Source of the DNA: JAIBJP01 sp036506175
GTDB lineage: Bacteria > Actinomycetota > Thermoleophilia > Gaiellales > Gaiellaceae
Direction: 5' to 3'
Length of the DNA: 13,920 nt
NCBI GenBank assembly: GCA_036506175.1
Contig: DASXSE010000115.1
Span: forward strand, 1 to 13,920
Both the position numbers and the translations under genes were made by a program. The notes beneath the pieces are model-generated. The model had not been told where the DNA came from and ran no database searches. It was given only the letters and a program-made list of their open reading frames with translations. This document shows positions 1-4,693 of the stretch, in pieces. Within the stretch, counting starts at the first letter, position 1. Each line of letters begins with the position of its first letter.

Positions 1-1
1 C

Positions 2-175
2 CGGCGCGACGAGTCGTTCGCCCTCTGGATCGTCCCGCGCGAAGCGGTCGAGGAGATCCGCGAGCCGTACGTCGCGGAGGTCTTCGACCGCGACTACCGC
101 CGCGTCGACGGCTACTCGCTCAAGGTGAAGCTGAAGGAGGCGCGTGAACGCGCAGGAACTTCTGACGCTCGCTGA
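2..175 (+). CDS. paaB: PaaB-like subunit of phenylacetyl-CoA epoxidase, C-terminal part
   Basis: The reading frame is open from the left edge to a TGA at 173-175 and gives about 57 residues, so the N-terminus lies outside the window. The visible part begins RRDESFALWIVPREAVEEI, which resembles the PaaB core around 'RR.EG.SIWVV'. It is followed by a charged tail (DRDYRR, KVKLKEARERAG). In known PaaABCDE systems PaaB is a small non-catalytic subunit that helps assemble the oxygenase complex converting phenylacetyl-CoA to its ring-1,2-epoxide. The identification rests on this short motif plus its position directly before paaC, with which it overlaps by 32 bases. The tail after the motif differs from the E. 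coli protein, so a divergent PaaB-family subunit is likely. Moderate confidence. Confidence 0.6.
   Translation, partial: RRDESFALWIVPREAVEEIREPYVAEVFDRDYRRVDGYSLKVKLKEARERAGTSDAR
134..140 (+). promoter_or_regulatory. Ribosome binding site of paaC
   Basis: AAGGAGG lies inside the end of the upstream paaB-like gene, three bases before GTG 144. The match to the anti-Shine-Dalgarno sequence is strong although the spacing is short. It supports GTG 144 as the paaC start and implies translation coupled to the upstream gene. Confidence 0.55.
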
Positions 176-779
176 CGACGAGCTCATCCTCGGCTGGCGC
201 AACTCCGAGTGGACCGGAATCGCCCCTTTCCTCGAGGAGGACGTCGCGTTCTCGTCCATCGCCCAGACCGAGATCGGCCACGCGCGCGCCTGGTACGAGC
301 TGGCGGCGAAGGAGCTCGGGACCGATGCCGACTCGCTCGCCTTCGACCGGGATCCCAGCGAATACCTGTGCGCACCGCTCGTGGAGCTCCGGCTCGTTCC
401 CGACTGGGCGCGCACGATCGCCCGCCACTGGCTCTACGAGCACGCGGACGCTATCCGCATCCAGGTGCTGTTGAACGCGGTCGACCGAGAAGTCGCCGGA
501 CTGGCCGAGAAGGTCGACCGCGAGGAGACCTACCACCGCATGCACGCGGACATGTGGGCGGAGCGCCTTCGTGACGAAGAGCAGTTCAGCCGAGCCGTGG
601 AGGAAATCTGGCCCTACGCCCTTGGAGTGCTTCCGGAGGAACAACGTCCCCTTTTGTGCCAGGCCGTCGGACAGGAGCCCGTCGAGCCGGTCGAGCGCGG
701 TGAGCACACGGACGACCTGGGCTCGCTCTGGGAAGAGATGACGATGGTGCGGCGATCGGTCCCGGGTGCGGCATGGTGA
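144..779 (+). CDS. paaC: Phenylacetyl-CoA epoxidase subunit PaaC (ferritin-like)
   Basis: The 211-residue protein is the structural partner of PaaA in the phenylacetyl-CoA 1,2-epoxidase complex, the cytosolic step that activates the aromatic ring before hydrolytic opening. It matches PaaC along its length: LADDELILGWRNSEW (10-23), LEEDVA (30-35), the HAR motif near 46-48, REETYH (126-131), IWPYALG (155-161), and a C-terminus DDLG..W.EM...R.VPG..W that fits the E. coli PaaC ending. It is shorter than E. coli PaaC (about 248) because of a gap after residue 165. Unusually, it has a complete set of candidate diiron ligands (E13, E43-x-x-H46, E99 or D102, E128-x-x-H131), whereas E. coli PaaC as I recall it has mostly non-ligands there. 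Its stop overlaps the paaD start by seven bases. Confidence 0.85.
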   Translation: MNAQELLTLADDELILGWRNSEWTGIAPFLEEDVAFSSIAQTEIGHARAWYELAAKELGTDADSLAFDRDPSEYLCAPLVELRLVPDWARTIARHWLYEHADAIRIQVLLNAVDREVAGLAEKVDREETYHRMHADMWAERLRDEEQFSRAVEEIWPYALGVLPEEQRPLLCQAVGQEPVEPVERGEHTDDLGSLWEEMTMVRRSVPGAAW

Positions 780-1249
780 CGGCCGAACGCGTCTGGGCGG
801 CGCTCGCCGAGATCCCCGATCCTGAGATTCCGGAGGTCTCGCTCGTCGACCTTGGCGTCATCCACGCCGTGGTTGTCGAGGACGATCGCGTGCGAATCGA
901 GTTCACGCCGACCTTCCTCGGCTGCCCGGCCACCGAGTTTATGCAGACGCAGATGGCCGAGCGGATCCGCGACCTCGGCGGCGAGCCCGAAATCGAGATC
1001 GCGATCGAAGGCTGGACGAGCGACCGCATCACGCCCGAAGGAAGAAAGAAGCTCGAAGAGTCCGGCTTCGCTCCTCCGACGGGCTCCGGGCCCACCACCC
1101 TCCTCCAGATCCAGACGGCAGTCCACCGCTGCCCCTACTGCAGGTCGACGGACACGCGCCTCGAGAACCTCTTCGGGCCGACGCCGTGCCGATCGATTCG
1201 CTACTGCAACGCCTGCCGTCAGCCGTTCGAGCAGTTCAAGACGATCTAA
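773..1249 (+). CDS. paaD: PaaD, iron-sulfur/metal maturation protein of the phenylacetate oxygenase
   Basis: This 158-residue protein has an N-terminal MIP18/DUF59 domain (about 1-85) with the typical DPEIPEVSLVDLGVI (16-30) and the conserved Cys51 in FLGCPATE. The C-terminal zinc-ribbon-like module has C120-x2-C123, C139 and C145-x2-C148, ending PFEQFK as PaaD does. PaaD belongs to the family that acts in Fe-S or metal cofactor assembly; it is needed for an active PaaABCE complex but is not thought to be a catalytic subunit. ATG 773 overlaps the paaC stop (ATGGTGA), consistent with translational coupling. No paaE reductase follows; the next gene is convergent and overlaps the last 14 bases. 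Confidence 0.92.
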   Translation: MVTAERVWAALAEIPDPEIPEVSLVDLGVIHAVVVEDDRVRIEFTPTFLGCPATEFMQTQMAERIRDLGGEPEIEIAIEGWTSDRITPEGRKKLEESGFAPPTGSGPTTLLQIQTAVHRCPYCRSTDTRLENLFGPTPCRSIRYCNACRQPFEQFKTI

Positions 1250-1610
1250 GCGACACTCGGCGCAAAATGTTCGCAGCCGCCACGCCGACCCCAAGTAGCA
1301 GGGCCTCGGGAATCGAATAGAACGCCTGCTCGAAGAACAACGGAAAGGTCTCCTCATATCGTGTTTCGGGGAACCCAAACGGGACAGCAAGGGCGATGGC
1401 GCCGACAGGAAACAGCAGAACCCACCAACGTGCGACCACGAAGCCGAAGACGAGATGCGAGGCGCCGACGATCGCAATGGCTGCCCAGGTCCGTGCTGTC
1501 TGCCCATCTAAGTCACCGCCGTCGACGACGGCGAACCAGGCAAGGGTGAGGAGGCCGTACCCGAGCGCTGACGGCCAGATTCGGGAGTTGCTGGTAGTGG
1601 GAGAGCTCAT
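1236..1610 (-). CDS. Small membrane protein, four predicted helices, unknown function
   Basis: The 124-residue protein is not recognised. Hydrophobic stretches at roughly 15-30, 41-60, 63-80 and 98-115 suggest a four-helix inner-membrane protein, with a short acidic loop (DGGDLDG) after helix 1 and a charged segment (FPETRYEETF) before helix 4. It starts at ATG 1610, seven bases after the stop of the next gene upstream in transcription (1617-2039), and has no convincing Shine-Dalgarno sequence, so it is probably the last gene of the leftward membrane-protein operon. Its 3' end overlaps the convergent paaD by 14 bases, leaving no room for a terminator between them. Coding is supported by an uninterrupted, consistently hydrophobic frame. 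Confidence 0.7.
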   Translation of the reverse strand: MSSPTTSNSRIWPSALGYGLLTLAWFAVVDGGDLDGQTARTWAAIAIVGASHLVFGFVVARWWVLLFPVGAIALAVPFGFPETRYEETFPLFFEQAFYSIPEALLLGVGVAAANILRRVSLRSS

Positions 1611-1616
1611 GGCGAA

Positions 1617-2039
1617 CTAGATTCCGAATGCGTCTCCGAGCGGCGCGAGGAGAAGAGCCCAGGAGCAGAAGAGGGCTAGGCCGATTCCCACCACAGCGAG
1701 CGCCGCGCGATATCGCTTCCTCGTGACTAGGACAAACGCCGCCACCGTCGTCAGGAATGCTCCGACCGCGAGCGCGAGCTGCGCGTTCCACTGCCACGCG
1801 TCGAGCGTGTGCCACCAAGTCCCCCGCTGCACTTCAGGAGAGAGGTTTTCGTCGCAGGACTCGTCGCACTTCAGACCGACGAGAAGGAAGGCAAACAACA
1901 CGCTGAAACCCGTACCGGCTGCGAACAGGAGGGCCTCGACACCGCCGGCGACTGCGGCGCCTTGGCTCCCCGTCGAGGCCATGTACATGAGCGGTCCGAA
2001 TGTCCCAAGGACGAGCGCAATGAGCAGGACGAGAATCAC
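1617..2039 (-). CDS. Membrane protein with a Cys-containing loop, unknown function
   Basis: The frame is open further upstream, to 2411, but the extra part is arginine-rich and runs over the neighbouring 109-residue gene. I therefore start at GTG 2039, nine bases past that gene's stop, giving 140 residues. Predicted membrane segments are about 2-20, 34-56, 86-105 and 113-132. The loop between helices 2 and 3 is polar, with a C58-DES-C62 pair followed by a Trp-rich stretch (TWWHTLDAWQW, 74-84), and is probably exposed on the outside. It sits in a leftward set with the 109- and 124-residue genes at gaps of 8 and 6 bases. No family is recognised. The start is uncertain because no strong ribosome binding site is seen. 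Confidence 0.65.
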   Translation of the reverse strand: MILVLLIALVLGTFGPLMYMASTGSQGAAVAGGVEALLFAAGTGFSVLFAFLLVGLKCDESCDENLSPEVQRGTWWHTLDAWQWNAQLALAVGAFLTTVAAFVLVTRKRYRAALAVVGIGLALFCSWALLLAPLGDAFGI

Positions 2040-2047
2040 TGGATCGC

Positions 2048-2377
2048 TCAGTCGAAGCAGCGGTTGTTCTGGACCTCGCACACGACGTAGATCCACCCGA
2101 TCCAGAAGATCCAGGCGAGGACGATGGTCAGGAAGAACGTCGCCAAGGAGGCGCCGGCGATCGCGGCGGACGAGCGGCCATGGCGTCTCCCTACCGCCAC
2201 GGTGATCCCGAGAGGCAGGAAGAGAAACACAAGAGCGAGAGGCTCCTCTCCGGGGTTTATGCCGATCGGCAGGTAGTTGCGGTCGGCCGAGAGAGAAAGC
2301 GCAAAGGAAACCAGCACCGATACGAGGGGACCAACGACCGTGACGAAAGCCAGCGACCACCTGGACATGTATCTCAT
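2048..2377 (-). CDS. Membrane protein starting MRYMS, unknown function
   Basis: The 109-residue protein has three or four hydrophobic segments (about 8-30, 46-63, 69-85, 86-98) and a short Cys-containing tail (VVCEVQNNRCFD). It starts at ATG 2377, which falls six bases after the TATATA -10 box of the left operator copy; the transcript is therefore probably leaderless. Its first five residues, MRYMS, are the same as those of the 40-residue membrane protein upstream, because the start codon lies inside the duplicated 50-bp element. It is the first gene of a leftward unit with the 140- and 124-residue membrane proteins. No family was recognised. Confidence 0.72.
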   Translation of the reverse strand: MRYMSRWSLAFVTVVGPLVSVLVSFALSLSADRNYLPIGINPGEEPLALVFLFLPLGITVAVGRRHGRSSAAIAGASLATFFLTIVLAWIFWIGWIYVVCEVQNNRCFD

Positions 2378-2411
2378 AACTGCTATATAGCGTAATTGAG
2401 ATACAAGTCAA
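2362..2411. promoter_or_regulatory. Left copy of the 50-bp symmetrical promoter/operator
   Basis: This 50-bp element has GCTATATAGC (2382-2391) at its exact centre. Perfect 9-bp inverted arms, TGTATCTCA (2368-2376) and TGAGATACA (2397-2405), flank it. Outer boxes are TGGACA (2362-2367) on the plus side and AGTCAA (2406-2411, read TTGACT on the minus strand), each 16 bases from the central TATATA. It matches the right copy (2523-2572) at 42 of 50 positions. The likely ligand is the nearby XRE regulator, by proximity and dyad symmetry; this is inference. The plus-strand -35 is weaker here, and the position equivalent to the regulator's ATG is ACA, so this copy probably fires only leftwards. Confidence 0.72.
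2384..2411 (-). promoter_or_regulatory. Leftward promoter of the 109-residue membrane gene
   Basis: On the minus strand TTGACT (2411-2406), a 16-base spacer and TATATA (2389-2384) form a good housekeeping-sigma promoter. The ATG of the downstream gene begins six bases after the -10 box, so transcription is predicted to start at or next to the initiation codon. Confidence 0.7.
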
Positions 2412-2415
2412 CCCC

Positions 2416-2538
2416 TCAGCTTCCGACGGGGACGTCCCAGAGGTAGACCCAGACGACGAAGGCGACGATCACAAGGACGAGCAACACGATCACCGCAGCT
2501 GCGATCTGCCCAAAGCCCCGGGTTGACATATATCGCAT
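2416..2538 (-). CDS. Single-pass small membrane protein, 40 residues
   Basis: Reading the minus strand from ATG 2538 to TGA at 2416-2418 gives 40 residues. They are MRYMSTRGFGQIAAA, then a run rich in Val, Leu and Ile (about 12-32), then VYLWDVPVGS. This is a basic N-terminus, one membrane helix and a short aromatic/acidic tail. The gene is short, but the support is specific. A strong promoter (TTGACT-16-TATATA) lies directly upstream with six bases to the ATG. The same promoter and MRYMS start precede the 109-residue membrane gene. The GC-rich codons spell an unbroken hydrophobic stretch. Its stop lies five bases from the left operator copy. Function is unknown; a membrane-associated regulator or partner of the neighbouring membrane proteins is possible. 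Confidence 0.7.
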   Translation of the reverse strand: MRYMSTRGFGQIAAAVIVLLVLVIVAFVVWVYLWDVPVGS

Positions 2539-2550
2539 GGCTGCTATATA
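2523..2550 (+). promoter_or_regulatory. Rightward promoter of the XRE regulator operon
   Basis: TTGACA (2523-2528), a 16-base spacer and TATATA (2545-2550) match the housekeeping-sigma consensus closely. The predicted start is near 2557, leaving a leader of only about seven bases before ATG 2564, with at most a weak TTGAG as ribosome binding sequence. Confidence 0.72.
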
Positions 2551-2572
2551 GCTTAATTGAGATATGAGTCAA
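2545..2572 (-). promoter_or_regulatory. Leftward promoter of the 40-residue membrane gene
   Basis: Minus-strand TTGACT (2572-2567), 16-base spacer and TATATA (2550-2545). The -10 hexamer is the same six base pairs used by the rightward promoter. ATG 2538 starts six bases downstream, predicting a leaderless mRNA. Confidence 0.7.
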
Positions 2573-2878
2573 GCCCCCAAACGAAGGCGGCTGTCGACCG
2601 AAGCCATCGAACGGATCCGCGAGCGCCTCGCGCACGCGGACGACGGCTGGTTCTTCGGGCAGATCGCGGACAAGGTCGCCGACCGCCGAAAGGAGCTCGG
2701 CCTTTCCCAGGCTGAGCTCGCCGAGCTCGTCGCGACGACGCAGTCCGCGATCGCCCGTCTGGAGAGCGGGGGCCGACCGCCGCGTATTGACACTCTGCTC
2801 CGAATTGCCGATGCACTGGACTGCGAGCTTCTGGTCGACCTGAAGCCGCGCACGAACACCAAGCGAGGTGAACTATGA
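2564..2878 (+). CDS. XRE-family helix-turn-helix transcriptional regulator
   Basis: The 104-residue protein has a Cro/C1-type HTH at about 33-90: VADRRKELGLSQAELAELV, then TTQSAIARLESGGRPP, then the RIDTLLRIADALDCELLVDL helix pair. The recognition helix is expected around QSAIARLE. The N-terminal 30 residues are basic and then acidic (KRRRLSTEAIERIRERLAHADDGW), a layout seen in HigA-like antitoxins and small XRE repressors, but no toxin-like gene adjoins it. ATG 2564 lies within the right operator copy, which implies negative autoregulation. The stop overlaps the next gene as ATGA, so the regulator and the zinc-ribbon membrane protein are translationally coupled, suggesting they act in one system. 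The family is sure; the target sites are inferred. Confidence 0.88.
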   Translation: MSQAPKRRRLSTEAIERIRERLAHADDGWFFGQIADKVADRRKELGLSQAELAELVATTQSAIARLESGGRPPRIDTLLRIADALDCELLVDLKPRTNTKRGEL

Positions 2879-3804
2879 GCACGGTCGCGCGCAGCGCACG
2901 GACCACCGTAGACGTCGAAGAAATCCAGACGACCAAGAGCGAGAAGCTCCTGGCCGTCGTCCTCGCGATCTTCCTCCTGATCGGAGCCGTGTGGACGTAT
3001 CAGGAGCTCGACGACTGGGTGGCGCAGAAGGTCGCGCCCGTTCAGGTTCAGCTCAGCCCCACCGACCAGGCCGCACTCGCAAGGAGCACGGCCGCGAATC
3101 AGCGGTGGGCCGCGGCGCAAACCGACATCGCGACGGCGCAGTCGAACCTCGAGCTCAAACGAGAGGCGTACCGGACCGCCCTCGACGCCGGGCAGCCGGC
3201 GAAGGACCTGGAGCGCGAGTACAACGCCGCCCAGGAGGAGCTCCTCCGCGCGCAGGACGAGGCGAATGCCGCGCAGACGGAGGTGGCTGCCTCGGCGCCC
3301 GCAGCTCAGGTCGCCTACCGCCACCAGCAGGAGTCGCTGCAGGCGAAGACCGACCGCCACGAGCTTGTCGCGTTCCTGCTCAGGCTGGGTCTGGCCGCTG
3401 GCCTGCTGGGAGTCGGCTACTGGTTCATGGGCTGGCTCCGGCGGAGGCGCTCCCGCTACTTCCCCGTCGCGCTCGCCGTGGTCGGTTCGGCAGGCGTCCT
3501 CGCACTGATCATGGCCGGCGACTACATCACCGACTATGTCGACCCGGTCGAGCTTGGGCCGCTCGTGCTCGCCGTGGTCGGAATCGGCCTGACGCTACTC
3601 GCTTTCATGGCTCTGCAGCGCTACCTCGCCAAGCGCGTCCCGTTACGGCGCGTACGCAAGCGGGAATGCCCGTTCTGCGGCTATCCCGTTGGAGCCAGCG
3701 ACCATTGCGAGGGATGCGGACGGCAGATAATCGCGGAGTGCTCGACTTGCGCCCAGCCTCGTCGGGTCGGGACGCTACATTGCGGCGCGTGCGGGCATGC
3801 CTGA
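2875..3804 (+). CDS. Membrane, coiled-coil and double zinc-ribbon protein, unknown function
   Basis: The 309-residue protein has one membrane helix near the N-terminus (about 24-42) and a long Ala/Glu/Gln-rich segment (about 60-160) that looks like a coiled coil. Three more hydrophobic helices follow (roughly 164-185, 195-213, 225-246), then a basic stretch (KRVPLRRVRKR). The C-terminal double zinc ribbon has C265-x2-C268, C278-x2-C281, C289-x2-C292 and C303-x2-C306. The coiled coil lies between helices 1 and 2 and is probably extracytoplasmic, with the zinc ribbons in the cytoplasm. The start ATG overlaps the XRE stop by four bases. I recognise no named family; the layout could fit an envelope-sensing or scaffolding protein whose cytoplasmic ribbon contacts a partner, which is speculation. 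Confidence 0.85.
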   Translation: MSTVARSARTTVDVEEIQTTKSEKLLAVVLAIFLLIGAVWTYQELDDWVAQKVAPVQVQLSPTDQAALARSTAANQRWAAAQTDIATAQSNLELKREAYRTALDAGQPAKDLEREYNAAQEELLRAQDEANAAQTEVAASAPAAQVAYRHQQESLQAKTDRHELVAFLLRLGLAAGLLGVGYWFMGWLRRRRSRYFPVALAVVGSAGVLALIMAGDYITDYVDPVELGPLVLAVVGIGLTLLAFMALQRYLAKRVPLRRVRKRECPFCGYPVGASDHCEGCGRQIIAECSTCAQPRRVGTLHCGACGHA

Positions 3805-4241
3805 TCGTCCTCTGGACCGTCGTCGCGCTTAGCGTCGTCGCTGCCGGCTGCGGTGGTGGCGGCGACAATCGGCTGTCCAAGGAAGACTTCCAGCAGCAGG
3901 CGAACGCGATCTGCAAGAAGTACGACGAGAAGATCAAGGCGATCGGCACCCCCACCTCGCCTGCCGATATCCCGGCTTTCGTCGAGAAGGGGATTCCGCT
4001 CATCCAGAAGGGGATCGCCGAGCTGCGCGCGCTTCGTCCCCCTGCGGATCTCCAGGGCGACTACGACCGGATGCTGGATGAGACGGCGAAAGCGATTCCG
4101 GTGGCACGCAAGCTCGCCGACGCGGCCGCCAAGAAGGACGCGGCCGCGGTTCAGGAGGCGATTCAGGAAGGAAACGAGGCCAACACAGCTTCCGATCAGC
4201 TGGCGACCAAGCTAGGGTTGCCGCAGTGCGCCGCGGACTAG
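3789..4241 (+). CDS. Small lipoprotein, first of a tandem paralogous pair
   Basis: The start chosen is GTG 3789, overlapping the preceding stop by 16 bases; TTG 3780 (N-terminus MRRVRAC) is an alternative. The 150-residue product has a lipoprotein signal peptide with lipobox V17-A-A-G-C21 followed by GGGGD. The mature domain is about 120 residues, probably all helical, with QQANAICKKYDEKIKAIGTP near its start, a proline-rich 'ALRPPADL' turn in the middle and KLGLPQC at the end. The AIC cysteine and the cysteine near the C-terminus could form a disulfide. It is expected on the outer face of the cytoplasmic membrane. It is clearly related to the next protein, so the pair arose by duplication. 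Function is unknown. Confidence 0.8.
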   Translation: MRACLIVLWTVVALSVVAAGCGGGGDNRLSKEDFQQQANAICKKYDEKIKAIGTPTSPADIPAFVEKGIPLIQKGIAELRALRPPADLQGDYDRMLDETAKAIPVARKLADAAAKKDAAAVQEAIQEGNEANTASDQLATKLGLPQCAAD

Positions 4242-4693
4242 TCCTCCTCTTCGTCCTCGCGGTTCTCGGACTAGCTGCCTGCGGTGGCGGTGGAGGAGGC
4301 GGCGGCTCCTCGGCCGCCGAGTTCCGGCAGCAGGCCGACGCGATTTGCGCGAAGTACGAGGACAAGATCACCGCCCTGGGCACGCCGACCTCCCTCGACG
4401 AGCTGGGCGACTTCGTCGACCAGGCGGTCTCGATCATCGAGCAAGGCAACAACGAGCTGCAGAGCCTCGAGCCGCCCGACGAACTTGCCGACGACTGGGA
4501 TCGCGCGATGCAGATCCAGGACGAGAATCTTCAGACGACGCACGACCTCCAGGACGCGATCCACAACCAGGACGACGCGAAGGTTCAGGAGCTCTTGCAA
4601 AAGCTGAATTCGGCCCAGGACGAGAGCACCCAGATCGCGCAGAAGCTCGGTCTCGAGAACTGCGGCCGGGACAGCGGAACCTCGACGGGTTAG
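4226..4693 (+). CDS. Small lipoprotein, second of a tandem paralogous pair
   Basis: GTG 4226 starts 16 bases inside the preceding lipoprotein gene, the same overlap as at the previous junction. The 155-residue product begins MRRGLVLLF, has lipobox L16-A-A-C19, then a Gly-rich linker and a helical domain. It aligns throughout with its neighbour: FRQQADAICAKYEDKITALGTPTS, a 'LEPPDEL' turn, and QKLGLENC near the end, with the two cysteines conserved. It differs in a more acidic, Gln/Asp-rich second half (LQDAIHNQDDAKVQELL). It is probably the last gene of the XRE-led operon. The stop overlaps the convergent paaG stop by four bases. No function is assigned. Confidence 0.8.
   Translation: MRRGLVLLFVLAVLGLAACGGGGGGGGSSAAEFRQQADAICAKYEDKITALGTPTSLDELGDFVDQAVSIIEQGNNELQSLEPPDELADDWDRAMQIQDENLQTTHDLQDAIHNQDDAKVQELLQKLNSAQDESTQIAQKLGLENCGRDSGTSTG

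Larger units (their letters stand above)
2523..2572. promoter_or_regulatory. Right copy of the 50-bp symmetrical promoter/operator, bidirectional
   Basis: The centre is the palindrome GCTATATAGC (2543-2552). TTGACA (2523-2528) points right and TTGACT (minus strand, 2572-2567) points left; each is exactly 16 bases from the shared TATATA (2545-2550). Inner inverted arms are ATATCGCA (2530-2537) and TGAGATAT (2558-2565), with one mismatch. Compared with the left copy, the outermost arm pair changed from G...C to A...T on both sides, which keeps the symmetry. The element covers the start codons of both the XRE gene (2564) and the 40-residue gene (2538), so a bound regulator would block both promoters. 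Autoregulation by the XRE protein is the natural reading but is inferred. Confidence 0.75.

Noticed and set aside
586..1507. Long minus-strand open frames across paaC and paaD
   Set aside because: They are antisense to well-supported genes, low in recognisable motifs and rich in Arg/Ser/Pro, as expected for shadows in GC-rich DNA.
2040..2411. Extension of the 140-residue membrane gene upstream
   Set aside because: The extra frame overlaps the 109-residue gene on the same strand, is Arg-rich and has no membrane character; GTG 2039 is a better start.
2564..2878. XRE protein as the antitoxin of a toxin-antitoxin pair
   Set aside because: The neighbours are a large membrane zinc-ribbon protein and a 40-residue membrane protein; neither looks like a HigB/RelE toxin. 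The small membrane protein as a type of membrane toxin cannot be fully excluded, but nothing positive supports it.
2868..3788. In-frame extension of the first lipoprotein upstream over the zinc-ribbon protein
   Set aside because: It would remove the clear lipoprotein signal from the N-terminus, and it lies in the wrong frame of a well-supported gene.
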